Source of the DNA: Azospirillum agricola
GTDB lineage: Bacteria > Pseudomonadota > Alphaproteobacteria > Azospirillales > Azospirillaceae
Length of the DNA stretch: 64,000 nt
Direction: 5' to 3'
Assembly: GCF_017876095.1 (NCBI RefSeq)
Contig: NZ_JAGINM010000014.1
Coordinates: 1 to 64,000 of the forward strand
The notes below the pieces were generated by a model. The model did no database searches and was not told the DNA's origin. It saw only the letters and a list, made by a program, of their open reading frames with translations. Positions 14,832 through 21,853 of the stretch are shown in pieces. How positions within the stretch are numbered: position 1 is the stretch's first letter; the number at the start of each line of letters is the position of its first letter. The translations under genes and the position numbers were made by a program.

Positions 14832-15494
14832 TTACCTGGGGCGGGCAATTTCATATAGAGCGGCTCGATCGATTACCTGCGTCTTGCCACCCTGCGCGGC
14901 AACCAGCCCCTGCTGTCGAAACTGCCGCAACAGCCGGACGACGGTCTCCCGGCGCGTTCCCAGGCGGTGGGCAACGTCGCCTTGCGTGTGCTGCACCACC
15001 CCATCGCTGCCGGCCAGATCGAGCAGCAGGGCCGCGAGCCGCTCCGGCAGGCCGAGGGCGTGCGCGCCCTCACGTTCCGCCAGCCGGCCAACGAGATCGC
15101 AGACCGCATGCAGCGCCGCCAGCACAAGAGGCGGGTGGGCGGCAAGCGCCGCTTGCAGATCGTCGCGCTCGATCCGGATTGCCGTCACGTCGGTTTCGGC
15201 AATAACCGTCGCCGTCCGTGGAGCCCCTTGGATTGCCCCGACCTCGCCGACCGATGCGGGCGCCCCCAGTTCGTTCAGCCACGCATAGCGCCCGCCGCGC
15301 GTGGTCGACACGCTGACCCGGCCAGAGGCGATCACGTACAGGCAGTCGCCAGGGCTTCCAGCACGAAACAGCGTTTGGCCTGCGACAAAACTGCGCAGTT
15401 GCGATGCATTCGCGAGGGCGGAAAGAGCAGATTCGCCAGCCCCAGAAAAGAAAGGGCAGTCACGGATTGATGCAAATCGCTCTTCTGTTTCCAT
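14832..15494 (-). CDS. Crp/Fnr-family transcriptional regulator, 220 aa
   Basis: Residues 15-115 form the cyclic-nucleotide-binding-type beta-roll (AGQTLFRAGSPGDCLYVIAS is typical), 120-150 the dimer helix, and 165-205 a winged helix-turn-helix (TQGDVAHRLGTRRETVVRLL). Only two cysteines lie in the N-terminal region, so an Fnr-type iron-sulfur cluster is unlikely. ATG 15494 is preferred; 15518 is possible. A perfect palindrome at 15548-15567 lies upstream. An odd gene for a prophage: it may tie lysogeny to host metabolism, or be cargo. Confidence 0.85.
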   Translation of the reverse strand: METEERFASIRDCPFFSGAGESALSALANASQLRSFVAGQTLFRAGSPGDCLYVIASGRVSVSTTRGGRYAWLNELGAPASVGEVGAIQGAPRTATVIAETDVTAIRIERDDLQAALAAHPPLVLAALHAVCDLVGRLAEREGAHALGLPERLAALLLDLAGSDGVVQHTQGDVAHRLGTRRETVVRLLRQFRQQGLVAAQGGKTQVIDRAALYEIARPR

Positions 15495-15547
15495 CTCGAA
15501 ATGCGTCAGGCAAAACATCCACCCCCAATCCGCGAAAAATCGCAGGG

Positions 15548-15567
15548 GGTGGAACATTTGTTCCACC
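15548..15567. promoter_or_regulatory. Perfect 20-bp palindrome upstream of the Crp-type gene
   Basis: GGTGGAAC-ATTT-GTTCCACC, eight-base arms and a four-base spacer, 54 bases before the chosen start. A good candidate autoregulatory site for the Crp-type protein, whose family binds symmetric sites of this size. Confidence 0.55.
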
Positions 15568-15765
15568 TGTTTTCCTTCCATCCGCTCTCATCCCTTGGAC
15601 ATACTAGGGTGTGTTCAAGTGCAGGGGAAAGCAATCAGCACGAACCCTAACGAATCTGTGGCGGGTTAAACCCGCAAGAAACGTGCGGTGCGCGGAGCGG
15701 CGTGAGAAATGCGGGTGTGGTGGGATGGGCGGATGGGACAGATGGAAGAGACGAGGGGGGTGGGG

Positions 15766-15966
15766 ATGGTTGAGGCGGGCGGCATGGAGCAGGATGCGCG
15801 GGCAGATCTGGAGGAGCGCTTCTGGTCACTATGGAATCAGCTGACCTTCTCAGAGCAAGAGGATGCCCTTACTTCTCTTCGCTTTCATCTTGAGATTTCT
15901 CAGGAACAAGACTTTCCAGAAATGGGAGGGCCTTCTCCAACTGCTCCAGCGTCAGTCGGTCAATGA
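15766..15966 (+). CDS. Possible small acidic protein, 66 aa
   Basis: Open frame with a GAGGGGGGTGGGG stretch before ATG 15766. The central part (ADLEERFWSLWNQLTFSEQE) looks like an amphipathic acidic helix. Its last 98 bases run antisense to the end of the repressor gene, so one of the two could be coincidental. Low confidence. Confidence 0.3.
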   Translation: MVEAGGMEQDARADLEERFWSLWNQLTFSEQEDALTSLRFHLEISQEQDFPEMGGPSPTAPASVGQ

Positions 15967-16264
15967 AAGCCGCAGCCTGATCCCGCAGCTTCGCCCCCTT
16001 CTCTTCCTCTTCATCCGATAACACCGGAGGGAGGCGTAGAGCGTCCGGGGTAACGCCGGGTAGAGAAGCTAATTTTCTATAGGTGAGTTCATTTAGACTG
16101 TCAGTCTTCCCTTTAATAAATTCCCGAACTCCAGACTCTGACGCTTTCGTTTGTGCGCACCAATTGCTTCGGCTCGTTATAAGGCCACGCTCCTTCAGCA
16201 GCGCAGTCCACTGAACGAGCGCAAGCCGGCGCTGATCGGACGTAGTGTTGGTGGAGCTTGTCAT
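15869..16264 (-). CDS. Phage repressor (CI-like, no peptidase domain), 131 aa
   Basis: The N-terminal 75 residues look like a helix-turn-helix domain (WCAQTKASESGVREFIKG containing the turn), followed by an acidic linker (DEEEEKGAKL) and a C-terminal helix pair (FIDRLTLEQLEKALPFLE) suited to dimerisation. There is no S24/LexA-type self-cleavage domain. Divergent from the cro-like gene, with three matching operators between them. ATG 16264 is chosen because longer frames would run through the operators. Confidence 0.75.
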   Translation of the reverse strand: MTSSTNTTSDQRRLALVQWTALLKERGLITSRSNWCAQTKASESGVREFIKGKTDSLNELTYRKLASLPGVTPDALRLPPVLSDEEEEKGAKLRDQAAAFIDRLTLEQLEKALPFLESLVPEKSQDESEEK

Positions 16265-16282
16265 AGCTCCATTCTCGCTAAA

Positions 16283-16298
16283 TCGCGTCAAAACGCGA
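16283..16298. promoter_or_regulatory. Repressor operator, right copy 1
   Basis: Palindrome TCGCGT-CAAA-ACGCGA, 19 bp from the repressor start codon. It covers a TTGACG element on the minus strand and probably mediates autoregulation of the repressor. Confidence 0.75.
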
Positions 16299-16314
16299 CC
16301 GCGTAGAAACGCGA
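16299..16314. promoter_or_regulatory. Repressor operator, right copy 2
   Basis: Palindrome CCGCGT-AGAA-ACGCGA, with one mismatch in the outer half-site base, directly abutting copy 1. The abutment suits cooperative dimer-dimer contact. Confidence 0.7.
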
Positions 16315-16323
16315 TCTCGCACA

Positions 16324-16351
16324 TTGACTGATCGCGTAAAAACGCGATAAT
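16324..16351 (+). promoter_or_regulatory. Rightward early promoter for the cro-like gene
   Basis: TTGACT (16324-16329), a 16-base spacer, then GATAAT (16346-16351): five of six matches in each box. The operator at 16332-16347 fills the spacer and touches the -10 box. The expected start point, six to seven bases past the -10, coincides with the A of the cro-like ATG at 16358, so the message is probably leaderless. Confidence 0.75.
16332..16347. promoter_or_regulatory. Repressor operator, right copy 3
   Basis: Perfect palindrome TCGCGT-AAAA-ACGCGA (extended by one more base pair each side), positioned exactly between the -35 and -10 boxes of the rightward early promoter. Confidence 0.8.
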
Positions 16352-16357
16352 GCGTGC

Positions 16358-16588
16358 ATGACGATCCAAGAAGGCATCCACCGCGCTCGCTCCTACCTGA
16401 AGGCGCCGGGCGTCAACCGAGCCAAGGTCGCGGAAGCCGCTGGCCTGAACTGGCACGCCGTCAACAACCTGCTGAACGGTGACGCGAGGGTGTCCACCGC
16501 GCTCGCGATCGAGCGGGTCATCCCCGCCGATTTCGTGGCCCCGCCGGAGGATGGCGCCACCACTCCCCGCCCCAGCGAGGCCGCCTGA
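16358..16588 (+). CDS. Cro-like helix-turn-helix protein, 76 aa
   Basis: Residues about 18-50 (NRAKVAEAAGLNWHAVNNLL then NGDARVSTALAIERVIP) form a helix-turn-helix of the Cro/YdaS kind. It has no ribosome binding site; the ATG lies six bases after the -10 box, consistent with leaderless translation. Divergent from the repressor across three operators. It should antagonise the repressor and open the lytic programme. The stop overlaps the next ATG (TGATG). Confidence 0.75.
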   Translation: MTIQEGIHRARSYLKAPGVNRAKVAEAAGLNWHAVNNLLNGDARVSTALAIERVIPADFVAPPEDGATTPRPSEAA

Positions 16589-16755
16589 TGCGTGACCTCG
16601 CCGAAGCCCTCGCCATGGCCCATGCCCTGCTGCTGCTCGCCGCCTTCTCGGCGACGGTTGGCGCATGGGCGGCGCTGCTGATTGCCGTCCCGTCGATCGC
16701 GGTCGCGGGCTTCCTGACCTGCCTCGCCGCCCGCGACGCGGCTCGATTGCCCTGA
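16588..16755 (+). CDS. Small two-helix membrane protein, 55 aa
   Basis: ATG 16588 shares a base with the cro-like stop. Two hydrophobic segments (ALLLLAAFSATVGAWAALLI and AVPSIAVAGFLTCLAA) are joined almost directly. As the second gene of the rightward early operon it could be an exclusion or host-membrane factor. No family recognised. Confidence 0.5.
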   Translation: MRDLAEALAMAHALLLLAAFSATVGAWAALLIAVPSIAVAGFLTCLAARDAARLP

Positions 16756-16821
16756 CCCCCAGACGCACGAACGCCGGCCGCAGATCCCCACCCGCGCCGG
16801 CGCTCGAAGATTGGAGAACCG

Positions 16822-17337
16822 ATGATGCCTCTCGATTCCACCTCCGACATCTACCCCGCCAAGCCCACGCCCGTCCATGGCGCGGTCGGTGAAGTCGCCA
16901 CCCCCGAATTGGGCACCACGCCCCGCCGCCGGGTGCGCCCGCTGGCGCCGGTGCAGGAGGCTGTTGCCCGGCTCGCCGCCGAGGGGCTGTCCAACAAGGA
17001 GATCGCCCAAATCCGCGGCATCAGCGAAGGCGCGGTGAAGATCCACGTCAAGGCGGCGATGAAGAAGCTCGGAGCGGTCCGCCGTCAGGGCTTCATCCAG
17101 CACTTTCCGCTCGCCGGCGGCGTGCCGCGCACGATCCCCACCTTCACCGCGCGCGAGGCGCAGGTGCTGCCGCTGATCGCGGAGGGGCTGTCCAACAAGG
17201 AGATCGGCGCCCGGATCGGCATCGCTGGGGAGACGGTCGCCTATCACGTCCGCACCACCCTCGAAAAGATCGACGCGCGCAACCGCACCGAGGCGGCGCG
17301 CTGGTACGCCGCCCAGCAGCTCGCCGCCCAGGGCTGA
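16822..17337 (+). CDS. Regulator with two tandem LuxR-type helix-turn-helix domains, 171 aa
   Basis: Two GerE/LuxR DNA-binding modules in one chain: residues 40-90 (LAAEGLSNKEIAQIRGISEG) and 106-160 (LIAEGLSNKEIGARIGIAGE). The identical EGLSNKEI at the same place in both shows an internal duplication. There is no receiver or autoinducer domain, so it is probably constitutively DNA-binding. GGAG lies five bases before ATG 16822. It lies in the operon with a sigma factor, so a phage developmental activator is likely. Confidence 0.8.
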   Translation: MMPLDSTSDIYPAKPTPVHGAVGEVATPELGTTPRRRVRPLAPVQEAVARLAAEGLSNKEIAQIRGISEGAVKIHVKAAMKKLGAVRRQGFIQHFPLAGGVPRTIPTFTAREAQVLPLIAEGLSNKEIGARIGIAGETVAYHVRTTLEKIDARNRTEAARWYAAQQLAAQG

Positions 17338-17383
17338 CCGATGACCGGCCCGCGTGTCCCTCATCGTGTGGAGGCGTGAACTC

Positions 17384-17944
17384 ATGCTGCGGATGCTACG
17401 CAACTCGCGCGCGCCGTCCACGGAAAGGCTCGTTCAAAAATTGAGCAGGCAACGGGGTGCTGGGGCACGGCAGGGCCTGTGGCTGCTGCGGGAGTTCGCC
17501 GCCGACGAGCGAGGCGCGCCCCGGGCGATGCTGGCGATCCACTCCATTGTCGGCGAGACCTTCGGCGTTTCCGACGCCACCGCCCGCCGCTGGGTCGAGG
17601 GTCACCTCGCGAGCCCGCGCTACCTCGAAGAGATGCGGCAGCGCTGGGGACTGGCCTTCGTCATCCACCTGTTCGACGACGCCAGCACGCCGGCCCGCCA
17701 GGAGGCCATCTGGAAGCTGCGCCAGCTCGACGACGGCGTCGCCGCCATGGTCCGCGAGCGTGAGGCCCTGCTGGTGCAGCTCGGCGCCGATCCGGAATCG
17801 CTCTTCCGCTCGGCCGCCGCCGTTCCGCCCAGCGTCCGCGCCGCCCTGGCCGCGCGCATCTTCGCCGATCTGGTGGAGACCGAACGCCGCGCCATCCCCA
17901 TCACCATCCTCGGGCGCCTGCGCGCCCGTCTCGGGAGGACATGA
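17384..17944 (+). CDS. Hypothetical phage protein, 186 aa
   Basis: GGAGG lies upstream of ATG 17384. Helical throughout, with LAIHSIVGETFGVSDATARR near residue 65 resembling a helix-turn-helix. It lies four bases before the sigma-factor gene. It may be a regulator or an anti-sigma partner; neither is shown by a motif. Confidence 0.55.
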   Translation: MLRMLRNSRAPSTERLVQKLSRQRGAGARQGLWLLREFAADERGAPRAMLAIHSIVGETFGVSDATARRWVEGHLASPRYLEEMRQRWGLAFVIHLFDDASTPARQEAIWKLRQLDDGVAAMVREREALLVQLGADPESLFRSAAAVPPSVRAALAARIFADLVETERRAIPITILGRLRARLGRT

Positions 17945-17947
17945 CCC

Positions 17948-18784
17948 ATGTCGGACACCTTCCGCCGCATGGCGCGCCTCGCCATGGACGCGCCCATGCT
18001 GACCAGGGACGAGGAGCCCACCCTGATCGCCGCCGCCCAGGCCGGCAACCGGCGCGCCGCCGACCGCGTCATCCGGGCGCACATGCGCATGGCCGTCAAG
18101 GCGGCCACCGACTTCCGCCACGCCGGCCAGCCGTTGGAGGACCTGTTCCAGGCCGGATGCGTCGGCCTGTCGCTGGCGCTCGACCGCTTCGACCCGGCGC
18201 GCGGCACCCGCTTCGCAACCTATGCCGGCTGGTGGGCGCGGTCCGAGGTGCAGGACCTCGTCATCCGCAATAGCTCCCTCGTGCGCATCGGCACCGGCGC
18301 CACGCAGAAATCCATGTTCTTCAAACTGCGCCGCGAGCGGAGCCGTCTGGAGGTCGAGATGCCGGAGGCGTTGCCCTCCGCCATCACCGAAGCTCTGGCC
18401 GCCCATTTCGGCGTTCCCGCCGCCGAGGTCGAGCGCGTCGCTGCGACGCTCGATGCCGGGGACTGGTCGCTCGACGCGCCGGTGTCCGAAGCGGGCGACG
18501 TCTCCGCCTGGGTTGAGTTGCTGTCCGACGATCGGCCGACTCCGGAGGAGGCGGTGACCGACCAGCGCAATGCCGCCGACCAGCGGCGCCAGTTGCATCG
18601 GGCGGTCGACAGCCTGCCGGACCGGGAGCGCGAGATCGTCATCACCCGCACCCTGGCCGACGAGCCGGCGACGCTGGATGCGCTCGGCACCCAGTACGGC
18701 ATCAGCAAGGAGCGCGTCCGCCAGATCGAGGTCCGCGCCGTCGGGCAGGTCGCGAAGCGCGTCCGCGAGGCGGTGCTGGCGTGA
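17948..18784 (+). CDS. Prophage RpoH-like sigma-70-family factor, 278 aa
   Basis: Sigma-70 family. Region 2 lies at about 35-112 (LEDLFQAGCVGLSLALDRFD, GTRFATYAGWWARSEVQDLV), followed by QKSMFFKLRR at 120-129, which matches the RpoH box of heat-shock sigma factors; region 4 lies at 215-275 (LPDREREIVI, YGISKERVRQIEVRAV). Length matches RpoH. It would direct polymerase to a distinct set of promoters, probably middle or late phage genes. Region 1.1 is absent, as expected for this group. Confidence 0.88.
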   Translation: MSDTFRRMARLAMDAPMLTRDEEPTLIAAAQAGNRRAADRVIRAHMRMAVKAATDFRHAGQPLEDLFQAGCVGLSLALDRFDPARGTRFATYAGWWARSEVQDLVIRNSSLVRIGTGATQKSMFFKLRRERSRLEVEMPEALPSAITEALAAHFGVPAAEVERVAATLDAGDWSLDAPVSEAGDVSAWVELLSDDRPTPEEAVTDQRNAADQRRQLHRAVDSLPDREREIVITRTLADEPATLDALGTQYGISKERVRQIEVRAVGQVAKRVREAVLA

Positions 18785-19011
18785 CCGCCGTGCCCGAGGT
18801 CGCGCTCGCCACCATGCCGGGCATCGGCGATGTCTCCGCCGACCGGATCGCCCGCATGAAGTTGACGGATATTCTACCGCTTGCCCAGACGGAGGAGGAC
18901 CTCCGCCGCGTGGCCGCCATCAAGGGCTATAAGCGCGGCTGGGTGCAGCGCGTGCTGAACGATCGGGCCGCCGCGAAGGCGCACGGCTACATGCAGCGGA
19001 GGTACGGATGA
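18781..19011 (+). CDS. Small helix-hairpin-helix-like protein, 76 aa
   Basis: GTG 18781 overlaps the sigma-factor stop by four bases. MPGIGDVSADRIARMK resembles a helix-hairpin-helix DNA-contact motif, and the second half (GYKRGWVQRVLNDRAAAKAH) is basic. It may bind DNA. The ATGA overlap with the methyltransferase gene implies coupled expression. Confidence 0.6.
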   Translation: MTAVPEVALATMPGIGDVSADRIARMKLTDILPLAQTEEDLRRVAAIKGYKRGWVQRVLNDRAAAKAHGYMQRRYG

Positions 19012-19679
19012 CCCAGAACCGCAGCCACGCCGTCATGGCGCAGCGCGCCGAGCCGCACGACAGCTTGGACTTCTTCCCGACGCCGGCCTGGGCCACGCGG
19101 GCGCTGTGCTGGCACGTCCTGCGTGAGATGTTCGGCCCCACCGAGGATATGAGCGTCTGGGAGCCCGCCTGCGGTATCGGCGCCATGGTCCGACCTCTCC
19201 AGGAGCGGTTCCGCCGGGTCTACGCCTCCGACGTTCACGACTATTCCCACCTCTGGCCCGACCAGGAGCGCGTGACCGACTTCCTCCTGCACGGCTCGGA
19301 GAGCCCCTGCATCGAGGCGCAGGGCATTGACCTGATCGTCACCAACCCGCCGTTCCGGCTGGGCGTCCAGTTCGCCCGGCGCGCGCTGGAGGCTCCGTTC
19401 GTCCGGCGCGGCGTCGCCCTGCTGGTGCGCACCGCCTTCCTGGAATCGGTCGAGCGCCACCGCCTCTTCACCGATCACCCACCGACCGTCGTCGCGCAGT
19501 TCGTTGAGCGCGTGCCGATGGTCAAGGGCCGCCTCGATCGCACCGCCAGCACCGCGACCAGCTACGCCTGGATCGTCTGGGCGCGCGGCAACACCGACAC
19601 CCGCCTGCGCTGGATCCCGCCGTGCCGCAAGGCGCTGGACCGGGACAGCGACTGGCCCGCCGAAGGATCCGCAGCATGA
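19008..19679 (+). CDS. Adenine-specific DNA methyltransferase, 223 aa
   Basis: S-adenosylmethionine-dependent N6-adenine methyltransferase: SAM-binding EPACGIGAM (residues 52-60) and catalytic NPPF (113-116), preceded by the FFPTP segment usual for phage orphan methyltransferases. There is no restriction partner nearby. It probably marks phage DNA against host restriction or tunes gene expression. Confidence 0.88.
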   Translation: MTQNRSHAVMAQRAEPHDSLDFFPTPAWATRALCWHVLREMFGPTEDMSVWEPACGIGAMVRPLQERFRRVYASDVHDYSHLWPDQERVTDFLLHGSESPCIEAQGIDLIVTNPPFRLGVQFARRALEAPFVRRGVALLVRTAFLESVERHRLFTDHPPTVVAQFVERVPMVKGRLDRTASTATSYAWIVWARGNTDTRLRWIPPCRKALDRDSDWPAEGSAA

Positions 19680-19891
19680 CCACCACCGTCGACATCACCC
19701 CAGGCGTCCGGTTCTGCGCTGACTGGCTGCGCGCCAAGGCGCTCAAGGCTCGTGAGGATCAGCCGACCAGCACCGGCTGGTGGAGCGCCTATTTCGAGCT
19801 GGCCAACGACCTGGAGCGCGAAGCCCGCCGCCTCGCCCGCGACGAGGCCCGCGCCGCGCAGGCCGACCTTCTCACGCCGGCGGCGGAGTAG
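19676..19891 (+). CDS. Hypothetical phage protein, 71 aa
   Basis: ATG 19676 overlaps the methyltransferase stop by four bases. Contains an FCADWLRAKALKA helix and an acidic/basic helix ELANDLEREARRLARDEARA. Function unknown. Confidence 0.6.
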   Translation: MTTTVDITPGVRFCADWLRAKALKAREDQPTSTGWWSAYFELANDLEREARRLARDEARAAQADLLTPAAE

Positions 19892-19897
19892 AGACCC

Positions 19898-21151
19898 ATG
19901 GCCACCGAGTCCGCTCCCGATCCTCTGGTGCCCGCCGACGTGGATCTCCGTGATTTCCCGTTCACCCCGATCTTCCGGTCGCGCCTGTTCGGCTCGACGT
20001 TCCACGCCCGCACCAGCGATGGGGAATGGAGGGCCGGCGTCACGCTCTGGCTGAAGTCCTGGGATCAGGTTCCCGCCGGCACGCTCCCCGACGACGACAT
20101 CGACCTCTGCCGGCTGGCCGAGTTGGGCCGGGACATCAAGACGTGGCGCAAGCTGCGGGCCGGCGCGCTCCATGGTTGGTTCCGCTGCTCCGACGGCCGG
20201 CTGCATCACAAGGTGGTGGCCGAGGGCGTGATGGAGGCGTGGGAGCGCAAGATTTTCCAGCGGTTCAAGACCGAATGCGCCCGGATCAAGAAGGCCAACC
20301 AGAGGGGTGCCGCCCTGCCGATGCCCACCTGGGAGGAGTTCGCCGCCGCCTTCGGAATCGCGGGACAAAGGGGCGATGTCCCCAGGGACACGGGCGCGGA
20401 GTCTCCGGGGACAAGCGAGGAATGTCCCGATCCCGTCCCCTCTCATGTCGTCGAGGACGTCCCCGCGCCGTCCCCAGGGAAACGCGCTCCAAGAGACAGG
20501 GATAGGGACAGAGACAGGGATAGGGAAGAAGGAAGTTCCAGAGTCGTAAAATCCTCGGCTGGCGGGCTTCGCGCAGGCGCGCGAGACGATGCCCGCCCGC
20601 CGCCCGATGGCTCGGAGGCTGGGATTTCCGCCGTCCAGCGAGGTGTCACGGCCGCCTTCGAGCGCTGGTTCGGGGATCAGGACCGACCGTTTGCCCCGGC
20701 CGACGACGAGCTTTTCGCCGCCTGGATCGCCGCCGGCGCCGAGCGGGGCCTGTCGCCCGCCGACACCGCGTCGGCCGTGGTCGAGGAGGTCCACCGCCAG
20801 TTCCAGCGCCTGGAGGCCAAGGGCTCCGGCCAGCCCCGCAGCCTGCGCGCTGTGCTCGACGACGACGTTCGCCGCGCCATCGCCGCCGCTCGCCCGGCCA
20901 AGGCCAGCAAGCCGCCCGCCACCGTGCCGGAACCTTACGCCGGTCACTTCGAGCCGGTCGAGTACGAGCGCTGGATCGCCCTGTGCCACGTCCAGGTCAT
21001 CGACGGCGTCGGCTGCATCGCCGCCCCGAACCGGATGCACGCCGACTGGCTGACCCAGCGCCTGGAGCCCAAGCTCCGCCTCGCCCTCGGCGTCGACACG
21101 GTCGAGGTCGTCATCGCCACCAGCACCCCAGCCGGGAGGGATGCCGCATGA
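19898..21151 (+). CDS. DUF1376-type replication protein with a DnaA-N-like C-terminal domain, 417 aa
   Basis: Residues 17-115 (FPFTPIFRSRLFGST, WLKSWDQVPAGTLPDDD, WKLRAG-like segment, HHKVVAEGVMEAW) match DUF1376/YdaU, the N-terminal domain of phage replication initiators. A disordered charged linker includes a run of Arg-Asp pairs encoded by a tandem repeat. Residues about 345-410 (WIALCHVQVIDGVGCIAAPN, DWLTQRLEPKLRLALG) resemble DnaA domain I. Likely to load host DnaB or DnaA machinery onto the phage origin; no separate helicase loader is seen. Confidence 0.75.
   Translation: MATESAPDPLVPADVDLRDFPFTPIFRSRLFGSTFHARTSDGEWRAGVTLWLKSWDQVPAGTLPDDDIDLCRLAELGRDIKTWRKLRAGALHGWFRCSDGRLHHKVVAEGVMEAWERKIFQRFKTECARIKKANQRGAALPMPTWEEFAAAFGIAGQRGDVPRDTGAESPGTSEECPDPVPSHVVEDVPAPSPGKRAPRDRDRDRDRDREEGSSRVVKSSAGGLRAGARDDARPPPDGSEAGISAVQRGVTAAFERWFGDQDRPFAPADDELFAAWIAAGAERGLSPADTASAVVEEVHRQFQRLEAKGSGQPRSLRAVLDDDVRRAIAAARPAKASKPPATVPEPYAGHFEPVEYERWIALCHVQVIDGVGCIAAPNRMHADWLTQRLEPKLRLALGVDTVEVVIATSTPAGRDAA
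20492..20526 (+). repeat. 18-base tandem repeat coding Arg-Asp pairs
   Basis: Two copies of a 17-base unit (AGAGACAGGGATAGGGA) at 20492-20508 and 20510-20526, separated by one base, inside the linker of the replication protein. In frame, so copy-number change would alter only the charged linker length. Confidence 0.85.
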
Positions 21152-21651
21152 GCGTCGCCATCGCCAATCCGCCCCAGCCCCGCCGCCGTGTACCCGAAGG
21201 CCTGCGCCGCGCCCTGCCGATGCTGGTGCTGGTCCGTCGGATGACCGATGCCGCCATCGCCGCCGAGTGGGGGCTGGAGGCTTGGCAGGTCGCGTGCTCA
21301 CGCTCCAAGCTCGGGCTGCCGAACCATGCGGGATGGCCCTGCTCCGACGACACCCTGCGCGGGCTGGTGACGGCCGAGCGGCTGACCGACGCCGAGATCG
21401 GCGAGCGCTACGCCGTCGGAGCCCGGACCGTCGAGGTGCATCGCCTGCGGCTGGGGTTGCGTCGTCCACACGATCCCCGACCCGAGGCGCGACGCACCGT
21501 GGTCACGATCCGCCGGCCGGAGCCGTCACCGCTTGACAGGGCGCTTGATGGGCTGGGGCGCAGGGTTCAGCCGGGCCGTCACGGAAGCTGGATGCTCGAC
21601 GGGCGGCATGTGGGGGTTGTCGAGGTGCTTCGGGCCGGTGGTGTTGCCTGA
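21148..21651 (+). CDS. Hypothetical DNA-binding-like protein, 167 aa
   Basis: ATG 21148 overlaps the replication-protein stop. Two similar helix-turn-helix-like segments are visible (MTDAAIAAEWGLEAWQVACS and LTDAEIGERYAVGARTVEVH), followed by a basic tail. Probably the last gene before the packaging module, possibly a late regulator. Assignment by pattern only. Confidence 0.55.
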   Translation: MSVAIANPPQPRRRVPEGLRRALPMLVLVRRMTDAAIAAEWGLEAWQVACSRSKLGLPNHAGWPCSDDTLRGLVTAERLTDAEIGERYAVGARTVEVHRLRLGLRRPHDPRPEARRTVVTIRRPEPSPLDRALDGLGRRVQPGRHGSWMLDGRHVGVVEVLRAGGVA

Positions 21652-21853
21652 GCCGTGCCCCATTGCGGATCCCTTGGGGACCGAAGTCCTTAATCGTACC
21701 AGCGGCCGAAGCCGCGGGCGTGGCGGTTGGGTCTTCCGCCCTCAACAGGCAACCCGGCGAGTGTAATTGTCCGGCCGTGTCATCGCAACGGCGGCGCCCG
21801 CAACACCTGCGAACCTATTGAGAACGCGCCTACCACGATCGAAGGTCGTAGGC

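Noticed and set aside
16265..16768. Longer repressor starting near 16768
   Set aside because: It would translate through three operators and antisense to the cro-like gene; ATG 16264 fits the divergent-switch layout.
21652..21853. RpoH-type late promoter (CCCCATT near 21662) for the terminase operon
   Set aside because: No CTTGAA-like -35 element at a proper distance; the match is too short to support.
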